Source: Haemophilus haemolyticus (GTDB lineage Bacteria; Pseudomonadota; Gammaproteobacteria; Enterobacterales; Pasteurellaceae). Taken from it: a stretch of 64,000 bases of DNA. The position numbers were made by a program, and so were the translations under genes. The stretch covers positions 1 through 64,000 of the forward strand of contig NZ_LYCK01000012.1 of assembly GCF_001679045.1 (NCBI RefSeq), given 5' to 3'. Below the pieces are notes generated by a model. That model searched no databases and was not told the origin of the DNA. It saw only the letters and a list, made by a program, of their open reading frames with translations. Numbering within the stretch: the first letter of the stretch is position 1; each line of letters starts with the position of its first letter. Of this stretch, positions 57,323 through 64,000 are shown piece after piece.

Positions 57323-58789
57323 ATGGCTATGTTTAAAAGCTCTGCAAGGCTATCAGTATTTGCGTTGTCATTGTCAATGATGACATCAGGATGCGCTTTA
57401 GCAGATTTTGTAAAGAATGGACAATCGGCGCAACTTCATGGCGTTGATGTTTCGCATTTATCTCCAGAAGAAAAACAAAAGCTTGAAGAGGAAATTAAAT
57501 TAGATCAAGCCCGCTTAGCACAGGAAAAGCAAGCGATTTTAGAAATGTCGCTAACCCATGAAATAGGCGAGCATGCTTTACAGTTTAAGCCTTTGTTAGC
57601 TCGTTTATATGCAGAACGTAAATATGCACCATTATGGAAAGATAATGTTGCGGCTCGTCAATTATTACAGGGGTATGCAGCCATGGTGGCTAGCGGTATT
57701 TCTAAACGTTCAGCAAAATCCTTAGAATCCTTTGAATTGATCGAGCAACAAGGCGGGTTAGCTTATGATGTTTTATTGAGCGATATATTGCTAGATTATT
57801 TGTATTATACTCAAAATGTAGGTGCGCAAGCTCAACGTTGGTTATATTCATCTAGCGCTTATCAAGTTCAACAACCTGCAGATGAACATATTCAACGTTG
57901 GTTAAGTGCGGTAGAAAATGGTCAACTTTTAGGTTTTGTACAAAGTTTATCGGGTGATAATCACTTATATCATCAAACTGTTAAAGAGCTGTCATCAATG
58001 GTATCTGCCTCAGGATTATCAGAAGTTGGCAAAAAACTTGCTATTAATGCGCAACGTTTACGGGTTATTCCTGATTTTCATAACGGTATTTTCGTGAATA
58101 TTCCAAGTTATAAATTGCAGTATTATCGCGATGGTAATTTGACTTTGGAATCCCGTGTTATTGTTGGTAAGGATGAACGCCGTACGCCTGTGATGTATAG
58201 TAAATTAAGTAGTGTTGTTGTTAATCCACCTTGGAATGCGCCCACTCGCTTAATTAATGAAGATTTATTGCCAAAAATGAAAGCAGATCCAAGTTATATT
58301 GCAGCTCATAATTATTCTATTTTGGATAGTGCTGGCAATGTGATTGATCCTTACTCGATAAATTGGGCGTCTATTGGTAATAAATTCCCTTATCGAGTTC
58401 GACAAGCCGCTGGCGATAGTGCACTGGGGAATTATAAATTTAATATGCCAAGCTCAGATGCCATTTATTTGCATGATACGCCAAATCATGGGCTGTTTAG
58501 CCGTAAAGATCGCGCATTAAGTTCTGGTTGCGTACGTGTGGAAAAATCCGATCAACTTGCTAGTATCTTATTGAAAGAAGCAGGGTGGTCAGATGAACGT
58601 AAAAAGAATGTTTTAGAAAGTAAAAAAACGGTTTCTGCCCCAATTCGTTCAGAAAACCCCGTATTTATATACTATGTGACATCTTGGGTTGAGAATGGAA
58701 AGATTCAGGCATTGCCAGATATTTATAAATATGATGGATTGATGAATTTCAGTGGAATTAATTGGAATGTCGTCAAAAAATATCTCTAA
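57323..58789 (+). CDS. ldtD: L,D-transpeptidase (YcbB/LdtD-like)
   Basis: Forms 3-3 crosslinks in peptidoglycan. 488 aa: N-terminal export signal (about 1-27) with a Cys at MMTSGC that could be a non-canonical lipobox, a peptidoglycan-binding-like region (about 75-200), and a YkuD domain with His384 (YLHDTPNHGLF) and catalytic Cys403 in SSGCVRV. Smaller than E. coli LdtD (615 aa). Next to the MepK-like gene, the E. coli ycbB-ycbK-ycbL order. AAGGA ribosome site. One uptake sequence inside. Confidence 0.9.
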   Translation: MAMFKSSARLSVFALSLSMMTSGCALADFVKNGQSAQLHGVDVSHLSPEEKQKLEEEIKLDQARLAQEKQAILEMSLTHEIGEHALQFKPLLARLYAERKYAPLWKDNVAARQLLQGYAAMVASGISKRSAKSLESFELIEQQGGLAYDVLLSDILLDYLYYTQNVGAQAQRWLYSSSAYQVQQPADEHIQRWLSAVENGQLLGFVQSLSGDNHLYHQTVKELSSMVSASGLSEVGKKLAINAQRLRVIPDFHNGIFVNIPSYKLQYYRDGNLTLESRVIVGKDERRTPVMYSKLSSVVVNPPWNAPTRLINEDLLPKMKADPSYIAAHNYSILDSAGNVIDPYSINWASIGNKFPYRVRQAAGDSALGNYKFNMPSSDAIYLHDTPNHGLFSRKDRALSSGCVRVEKSDQLASILLKEAGWSDERKKNVLESKKTVSAPIRSENPVFIYYVTSWVENGKIQALPDIYKYDGLMNFSGINWNVVKKYL

Positions 58790-58816
58790 TAATCCATCAA
58801 AAAATAGAAAGGAGAG

Positions 58817-59380
58817 ATGATGAACAAGGTTGATAAACAGAAACGTAAATGGCTGTCGCTCGGTGGCATTGTTTTAGGCGCATCAGTTTTACCAAATTCT
58901 GTATTAGCAATGGTTTCAACACCTAAGCCTCGAATTTTGACGTTCCGTAATATTAATACGGGAGAGCGATTAAGTGGAGAGTTTTATGCTCAAAAAGGTT
59001 TCGCAAGTACCACATTAAAAAAATTAGACCATTTTATGCGCGATAAACGAACAAACCAAGTTTGTAAAATGGATCCAAATCTGTTCCACAAGTTTTATAA
59101 CATTCAAAGCAATTTGGGGTTAAGCAATGCTGAAATTGAAGTTATTTGTGGGTATCGTTCTGCCGCAACGAATGCAATGCGCCATCGTCAAAGTAGCGGA
59201 GTAGCAAGTAATAGTTATCATATTAAAGGTAAGGCTATTGATTTTCGTATTGCAGGTGTGCCTTTGGCTAAAGTAAAAGTTGCTGCAGAAAACCTGAGTA
59301 ATGGTGGGGTAGGATATTATCCAACAAGTAATTTTATTCATGTGGATACTGGCCCTGTTAGGACCTGGAAAGGGGTATAA
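58817..59380 (+). CDS. mepK: Murein endopeptidase MepK-like (YcbK, DUF882)
   Basis: Peptidase M15-type endopeptidase that cleaves 3-3 and 4-3 crosslinks. 187 aa. The N-terminal signal QKRKWLSLGG is followed by a hydrophobic stretch and VLA; E. coli MepK has a twin-Arg signal here, while this one reads Lys-Arg. Zn ligands lie in SYHIKGKAIDFRI (about 135-147) and FIHVDTGPVR. AAAGGAGAG ribosome site. 27 bases after ldtD, so probably co-regulated. Confidence 0.91.
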   Translation: MMNKVDKQKRKWLSLGGIVLGASVLPNSVLAMVSTPKPRILTFRNINTGERLSGEFYAQKGFASTTLKKLDHFMRDKRTNQVCKMDPNLFHKFYNIQSNLGLSNAEIEVICGYRSAATNAMRHRQSSGVASNSYHIKGKAIDFRIAGVPLAKVKVAAENLSNGGVGYYPTSNFIHVDTGPVRTWKGV

Positions 59381-59396
59381 AATAAATTTAAAATTG

Positions 59397-59419
59397 ACCG
59401 CACTTTTGTGCGGTTTTTT
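59397..59419 (+). terminator. Compact uptake-sequence terminator
   Basis: ACCGCAC (59397-59403) pairs with GTGCGGT (59408-59414) across a TTTT loop, then a T-run. The left arm belongs to an exact uptake sequence. Confidence 0.85.
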
Positions 59420-59433
59420 CATTAGAAAATATT

Positions 59434-60189
59434 ATGCTATTTGACAGTCATCTTCATTTAGATCAACTCTCTGATGAGAATATCCAGAAAACACTTAGGG
59501 ATTCAAAGATTACAGGTATGCTTGCGGTAAGTACGAATCTAAAAAGTGCTAAAAAGCTATTGAATTTAAAACAGGCTTATCCCGAGAAACTTTATATTGC
59601 AGCTGGTTTTCATCCTGAACAGTCTTTGCTCAATTTAGAAGAGCGAGAAGAATTATTTCAATGGATTGATGAACATCATTCATCGATTTCTGCGATTGGT
59701 GAGGTGGGGTTGCCACATTATTCTAAACGTGAAAATTCAAATTTGGATTACACACCTTATATTGAATTACTAGAACGATTTATTCTGATAGCGAAAAAAT
59801 GGGATTTGCCGTTAAATTTACATATTGTGCATAATGATGTGGATATTGCCCTTGAATTATTACAGAAACATAATATCCAACGAGCTCATTTTCATTGGTT
59901 TAAGACAGATGAAAAATCTTTTCAGAAATTTTTATCTACACCATATTTTGCTAGCTTAACACCTGATATTTTATGGAATCCTAAAACACAGTATGTTGCT
60001 CAACATTTGTCGTTAAACCGTTTGATGATTGAAACGGATAGTCCTTGGCCACATGAAGGATTTGAAAGTGCGGTCATTTCTGAGCAATTATCTGCAGTAG
60101 TAAAGAAAGTGGCTGAATTAAAATCTTTGCCGTTAGATTATGTTCAAGAGCAAATGCTTTTGAACACTCAACAATTTTATCGATTATAA
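59434..60189 (+). CDS. TatD-family metal-dependent hydrolase
   Basis: 251 aa TIM-barrel hydrolase. Metal ligands are visible in order: HLH at 6-8 (FDSHLHLD), Glu in GEVGL (about 89), HIVH (about 129-132), HFHW (about 152-155) and Asp in ETDSPW (about 203). TatD proteins are DNases or D-aminoacyl-tRNA deacylases; this divergent member cannot be assigned to either. It sits between mepK and the YcbL-like gene, a position I do not recall in E. coli. One uptake sequence inside (60066). Confidence 0.85.
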   Translation: MLFDSHLHLDQLSDENIQKTLRDSKITGMLAVSTNLKSAKKLLNLKQAYPEKLYIAAGFHPEQSLLNLEEREELFQWIDEHHSSISAIGEVGLPHYSKRENSNLDYTPYIELLERFILIAKKWDLPLNLHIVHNDVDIALELLQKHNIQRAHFHWFKTDEKSFQKFLSTPYFASLTPDILWNPKTQYVAQHLSLNRLMIETDSPWPHEGFESAVISEQLSAVVKKVAELKSLPLDYVQEQMLLNTQQFYRL

Positions 60190-60198
60190 GGAGCAAAC

Positions 60199-60831
60199 AT
60201 GAATATCGAAATTATCCCAGTCACCGCATTTCAACAAAATTGTTCTTTGATTTGGGATGACGAGAAAAATGCAGCAATTATTGACCCAGGTGGCGAAGCC
60301 GAACGCCTAATTCAACGTATTGAAGAACTGGATTTAAATCTCAAAGTGATTTTACTTACCCATGGTCATTTAGATCATGTTGGCGCAGCCATGCAATTAA
60401 AACAACATTTTAGCGTTGAAATTTGGGGCTCTCATGAAGAAGATAAATTTTTATTTGAGAGTTTGCCAGAACAAGCCCAACGCTTTGGTTTACCAAATAT
60501 TGAAGCCTTTTTACCTGATCGTTGGTTTAATCAAGAAGGTGAAATCTTAAAATTAGATGGCTTTAATTTCGAGATTTTACATTTACCAGGGCACACACCA
60601 GGGCATATTGGTTTTATTGAACATGAGAAAAAGGTGGCATTTACAGGCGATGTATTATTTCAAGGCGGAATTGGTCGTACCGATTTCCCTCGTGGCGATT
60701 ATGAAACATTGATTTCTTCAATTCGAACAAAACTATTACCGTTGAATGATGATCTGATTATTATTGCTGGGCATGGGCCTTATACAACTATTGGCCGAGA
60801 AAAACAGACAAACCCATTTTTAAATCGTTAA
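60199..60831 (+). CDS. gloC: Metallo-beta-lactamase-fold hydrolase, YcbL/GloC-like
   Basis: 210 aa with THGHLDHVG (metal HxHxDH, about 54-62), LPGHTPGHIG (about 131-140), FTGDVLF and AGHGPYT, the glyoxalase II-type zinc ligands without the C-terminal glutathione-binding domain. E. coli YcbL is a type-II glyoxalase-like enzyme acting on S-lactoylglutathione. AAGGAGC ribosome site, 9 bases after the TatD-family gene. Confidence 0.88.
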   Translation: MNIEIIPVTAFQQNCSLIWDDEKNAAIIDPGGEAERLIQRIEELDLNLKVILLTHGHLDHVGAAMQLKQHFSVEIWGSHEEDKFLFESLPEQAQRFGLPNIEAFLPDRWFNQEGEILKLDGFNFEILHLPGHTPGHIGFIEHEKKVAFTGDVLFQGGIGRTDFPRGDYETLISSIRTKLLPLNDDLIIIAGHGPYTTIGREKQTNPFLNR

Positions 60832-60922
60832 AAGTGCGGTGAATTTTTTATGGTATTTTGAACTAATTGTCAGATGGCTAGTCTTAAGCATGCCTCTGGC
60901 AAATTTTATAATAGGAGTTTAT

Positions 60923-61546
60923 ATGAAATCTTTAAAATCTCTTTTAAGTGTTACCGCACTTACCCTTGCTATTTCAGGTTCTGCATTAGCAAATGAAAAT
61001 CCATTGGCTACATTAAAAGATGTGGCGAAAGATAATGTTAAAACAACCGTGTCAGAAAATGTGAAATCAGTAAAAGATTCTGCGTCAGCTGCGAAAGGAA
61101 ATGTTTTAGAAAAAGTTTCTTCAACAAAAGAAAAAGCGACTGAAGGCGTTTCTTCTGTGAAAGAAAAAATGGCTGCAGCGAAAGAAAAAGTTGATTCAGT
61201 AAAAGATAAAGCAAAATCATTAAAAGATTCTTCATCAGAAGATAGTCACAAAGCTTTAAAATACAAAGCTGCGGAGAAAGTGAAAGAAACGAAAGAAAAA
61301 GCAGCAGAAAAAATGAATAGTGAAAAAGATAAAGTTAAGTCTGTTGCTGATTCCGCGAAGATCGATATTAATAAAGCGGATGCTAAAACATTGCAACAAC
61401 TTTCTGGTATCGGTGAGAAAAAAGCACAGGCAATCATCGACTATCGTAACAAGGTTGGCAAAATTAAAGACATTGCAGAATTGTCAAAAATTGATGGTTT
61501 AGGTTCAACCACTATTGAAAAAATAGCACCATTCTTAACTTTCTAA
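60923..61546 (+). CDS. Secreted helix-hairpin-helix protein, ComEA-like with Lys/Glu spacer
   Basis: 207 aa from the ATG at 60923 (TAGGAG ribosome site); the open frame upstream lacks a ribosome site and a signal. Sec signal peptide about 1-23 (LTLAISGSALA). Residues about 30-140 are a low-complexity, probably coiled segment of VKEK/AKEK/VKDK repeats. Residues about 145-207 hold two HhH motifs (LSGIGEKKAQAI, IDGLGSTTIEKI) as in ComEA. ComEA binds incoming DNA in the periplasm, but the usual Haemophilus ComE1 is only about 112 aa and no CRP-S competence site is visible upstream, so a competence role is uncertain. An uptake sequence lies in the signal peptide region. Confidence 0.82.
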   Translation: MKSLKSLLSVTALTLAISGSALANENPLATLKDVAKDNVKTTVSENVKSVKDSASAAKGNVLEKVSSTKEKATEGVSSVKEKMAAAKEKVDSVKDKAKSLKDSSSEDSHKALKYKAAEKVKETKEKAAEKMNSEKDKVKSVADSAKIDINKADAKTLQQLSGIGEKKAQAIIDYRNKVGKIKDIAELSKIDGLGSTTIEKIAPFLTF

Positions 61547-61598
61547 GTATTTAGTTAAAGTTTTGGCTAGTTAGCTAACAACAACCTTTTACATTATG

Positions 61599-61622
61599 AG
61601 GCGGGAATTACCCGCCTTTTTT
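61599..61622 (+). terminator. Terminator of the HhH gene
   Basis: AGGCGGG (61599-61605) pairs with CCCGCCT (61611-61617) around AATTA, followed by T's. Confidence 0.92.
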
Positions 61623-61762
61623 CTATCTATCATAAGTATATTCTTCTTTATCCCCAAGTATCTTTTTTGTTATAGAGTTATTCGAATTATTGGTTTTTTA
61701 AGAATATTGAATAAGAAAATTTTGTTATATTCATTTAACTAAACCAAGTCATTAATTAAACA

Positions 61763-61833
61763 TTTGAGCCAGATCACAAATCTGTAACAATTTCTGATAA
61801 GAGGCTTATTTCCTTTTCAATCCTATGTATAAT
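61763..61833 (+). promoter_or_regulatory. sucA promoter with CRP-type site
   Basis: TTTGA-GCCAGA-TCACA (61763-61778) matches the CRP consensus with one change. TATAAT (61828-61833), preceded by TG, is a consensus -10. The CRP site centre would lie about 70 bases before the start of transcription. The 61547-61889 gap otherwise holds only the terminator at 61599. Confidence 0.6.
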
Positions 61834-61889
61834 GCATAAAAAATGGAGCGAAAACTATCGTTCCAAATAATCATAATAAAGAGGTAATT

Positions 61890-64000
61890 ATGCAGCAAAA
61901 CAAGGCATTTGATGATTGGTTAGCCAGCACAGCATTAGGCGGTGCAAATCAATCTTATATAGAAGAACTTTATGAAAGCTATTTGAGCGATCCGCAGTCG
62001 GTGGAGGAAAGTTGGCGAGCCACTTTTGATTCTTTACCAAAAATGACCGCACTTGAACAGCCCCATACACCAGTGCGAGATTATTTTCGTCGTTTGGCGC
62101 GAGAAAATCATAATGAAGCGGTGACAGTGATAGATCCTGCTGCTGGTGCAAAATTGGTGAAAGTTCTACAATTTATCAATGCCTATCGTTTTCGAGGCCA
62201 TTTAGAGGCTAATCTAGATCCCCTCAATTATTATCGTTGGAAAGTATCTTCCGTCCCTGAATTAGATTATCGTCATCACGGTTTTACTGAACAAGATCTC
62301 AACGAAACCTTCAATATTAATCATTACGTTTACAAACGCGATACCATTAAGCTTGGTGAGTTAGCTCAAATGTTGAAAGAGACATATTGTGGCTCAATTG
62401 GCTTAGAGTTTATGCATGTGCAAGATATGGCGCAGAAAACTTGGCTCCAGAGCAAGATGGAAAGTGTGTTAGAGAAACCACTTTTTACATCTGAAGAACG
62501 TGTTAATTTTCTTCGTGAACTTACCGCTGCGGACGGTTTAGAACGTTATCTCGGTGCAAAATTCCCAGGGGCGAAACGCTTTTCCTTAGAAGGAAGTGAT
62601 GCGTTTATTCCATTGATGAAAGAAATTATCCGTCATGCTAGTCGCCAAGGCGTAAATGATGTGGTAATGGGAATGGCACACCGTGGACGTTTGAATATGC
62701 TTGTGAATGTATTAGGTAAAAAGCCAGAGGATTTATTTGATGAATTTGCGGGTAAACATTCGAGTGAACGTACGGGAGATGTGAAATATCATCAAGGTTT
62801 TTCTTCTGATTTCGCAGTGGATGATAAGCGAGTTCACTTAACGTTGGCATTCAATCCATCTCATTTGGAAATTGTAAGCCCAGTAGTGGTGGGTTCTGTA
62901 CGTTCAAGACAGACTCGCATTAATGATACAACGCGTAGTCAAGTTTTAGCGATTACAGTTCATGGTGATTCCGCTGTAGCAGGGCAAGGCGTTGTTCAAG
63001 AAACATTGAATATGTCAAATGCTCGTGGTTACAGTGTGGGGGGTACCATTCGTATCGTGATTAATAACCAAATTGGTTTTACGACATCTAACCCGAATGA
63101 CACGCGTTCCACAGAGTATTGCACCGATATTGCGAAAATGATTCAAGCGCCGATTATTCACGTTAATGGTGATGATCCTGAAGCGGTTGCTTTTGCTGCC
63201 CGTATGGCGGTGGAATATCGTAATTTATTCAAACGAGATATTTTTATTGATTTGATTTCTTACCGTCGTCATGGTCATAACGAAGCTGATGAACCATTAG
63301 CTACTCAGCCAATGATGTATAGCATCATCAAAAAGCATCCTACACCTCGTAAAGTTTATGCAGATCGCTTAGTTGCAGAAGGCGTGATGACTGAAGAACA
63401 AGTCACCGAGATGGCAAATGATTATCGCGATGCGCTAGATAATGGTGATCGAGTCGTATCAGAATGGCGAGAAATGGATACGGCAAAAATGGATTGGTTG
63501 CAATATCTCAACTATGATTGGACTGCTCCGTATGAAAGCAAATTTTCACAGGAACGTTTTTTAACGCTTGCTAAACGTGTATGTGAATATCCAGAAAGTT
63601 TACGTGCTCATCCTCGTGTAGAAAAAATTTATAATGATCGTAAAGCAATGTATCAAGGCGAGAAATTGCTCGACTGGGGTATGGCTGAAACCATGGCTTA
63701 TGCAACCTTACTTGATGAAGGTGTTAATGTCCGTTTATCAGGTGAAGATGCGGGGCGTGGAACATTTTTCCATCGCCATGCCGTTGTGCATAATCAAAAT
63801 GATGGTACGGGGTATGTACCATTAACACATTTGCATGCTAACCAAGGTCGTTTTGAAGTATGGGATTCGGTACTATCTGAAGAATCTGTTCTTGCTTTTG
63901 AATATGGCTATGCAACAACAGATCCAAAAACGTTAACCATTTGGGAAGCGCAATTTGGTGATTTTGCTAATGGTGCACAAATTGTTATCGACCAATTTAT
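61890..64000 (+). CDS. sucA: 2-oxoglutarate dehydrogenase E1 component (partial, cut by window end)
   Basis: Thiamine-diphosphate E1 subunit of the 2-oxoglutarate dehydrogenase complex. About 703 codons are visible and the frame is open at the right edge; E. coli SucA has 933. It starts MQQNKAFDDWLAS after AAAGAGGTAA. Visible motifs: FSLEGSDAFIPL, GMAHRGRLNMLVNV (about 264-277), AFNPSHLE, GDSAVAGQGVVQET (ThDP region) and YRRHGHNEADEP. An uptake sequence lies at 62046-62054. sucB is expected just outside the window. Confidence 0.96.
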   Translation, partial: MQQNKAFDDWLASTALGGANQSYIEELYESYLSDPQSVEESWRATFDSLPKMTALEQPHTPVRDYFRRLARENHNEAVTVIDPAAGAKLVKVLQFINAYRFRGHLEANLDPLNYYRWKVSSVPELDYRHHGFTEQDLNETFNINHYVYKRDTIKLGELAQMLKETYCGSIGLEFMHVQDMAQKTWLQSKMESVLEKPLFTSEERVNFLRELTAADGLERYLGAKFPGAKRFSLEGSDAFIPLMKEIIRHASRQGVNDVVMGMAHRGRLNMLVNVLGKKPEDLFDEFAGKHSSERTGDVKYHQGFSSDFAVDDKRVHLTLAFNPSHLEIVSPVVVGSVRSRQTRINDTTRSQVLAITVHGDSAVAGQGVVQETLNMSNARGYSVGGTIRIVINNQIGFTTSNPNDTRSTEYCTDIAKMIQAPIIHVNGDDPEAVAFAARMAVEYRNLFKRDIFIDLISYRRHGHNEADEPLATQPMMYSIIKKHPTPRKVYADRLVAEGVMTEEQVTEMANDYRDALDNGDRVVSEWREMDTAKMDWLQYLNYDWTAPYESKFSQERFLTLAKRVCEYPESLRAHPRVEKIYNDRKAMYQGEKLLDWGMAETMAYATLLDEGVNVRLSGEDAGRGTFFHRHAVVHNQNDGTGYVPLTHLHANQGRFEVWDSVLSEESVLAFEYGYATTDPKTLTIWEAQFGDFANGAQIVIDQF

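Noticed and set aside
60907..60912. TATAAT before the HhH gene as a -10 box
   Set aside because: It is only about 11 bases from the ATG and abuts the TAGGAG ribosome site, so it cannot serve a transcript carrying that site.
61888..62850. Minus-strand frames opposite the sucA start
   Set aside because: sucA on the plus strand is continuous and highly conserved from 61890 to the window end; the antisense frames are shadows.

Overview
The window is a chromosomal segment of a Haemophilus species. I found about 48 exact copies by eye of the 9-base Haemophilus DNA uptake sequence (AAGTGCGGT or its complement ACCGCACTT), roughly one per 1.3 kb, many folded into terminators. The DNA is AT-rich. The order metR, prfC, fabI, rnb ... 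argG, purC, mrcB, erpA, map, glnD, wecA, orn, rsgA, ptsHI-crr ... pepA, lptFG ... proQ, prc, sucA matches, from memory, the descending gene order of H. influenzae Rd (about HI1740 to HI1662). The species cannot be fixed. The maltose-type and mannose PTS loci argue against typical H. influenzae and would suit a mannose- and maltose-fermenting relative such as H. parainfluenzae.

Layout. 0-7.5 kb: possible recG tail, metR, azlCD exporter, a small membrane protein, prfC, fabI, rnb. 7.7-14.9 kb: an alpha-glucan/maltose-type PTS cassette. A fused amylomaltase-phosphorylase gene (malQ-malP), an EEP-family hydrolase gene and a EIICB permease gene form one operon, divergent from a GntR/UTRA regulator. 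The proteins look like those of streptococci and the segment has no exact uptake sequence, so it is probably imported. 14.9-15.06 kb: remnant of an IS3/IS150-type element. 15.2-18.4 kb: mannose PTS operon (EIIAB, IIC, IID) plus an unknown membrane protein. 18.4-30.9 kb: core genes argG (paired ARG boxes), purC (PurR palindrome), mrcB, yacL, erpA, map, glnD, wecA, two tRNA-Gly, orn, rsgA. 31.0-33.7 kb: ptsH-ptsI-crr, which supply phosphate to both upstream sugar permeases. The maltose-type permease lacks a EIIA domain and would need crr. manA at 33.75 kb isomerises the mannose-6-phosphate made by the mannose PTS. 35.0-36.5 kb: qmcA/nfeD pair. 36.6-40.3 kb: modE and modABC for molybdate. 40.3-45.7 kb: an accessory restriction-modification island (GIY-YIG/helicase nuclease, two methylase subunits, divergent HTH regulator) with a CGTAA direct-repeat control region and a MITE-like inverted repeat. 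45.7-61.5 kb: pepA, lptFG, a patatin-like protein, letAB, proQ, prc, a peptidoglycan cluster (L,D-transpeptidase, MepK-like endopeptidase), TatD and metallo-beta-lactamase-fold hydrolases, and a secreted helix-hairpin-helix protein. 61.9 kb to the end: sucA, cut by the window edge, with a CRP-type site upstream.

The most interesting points are the in-frame malQ-malP fusion that keeps a relic ribosome binding site and start codon for malP, the uptake-sequence-free imported sugar cassette, and the restriction-modification island with its repeated operator and overlapping divergent -10 boxes.
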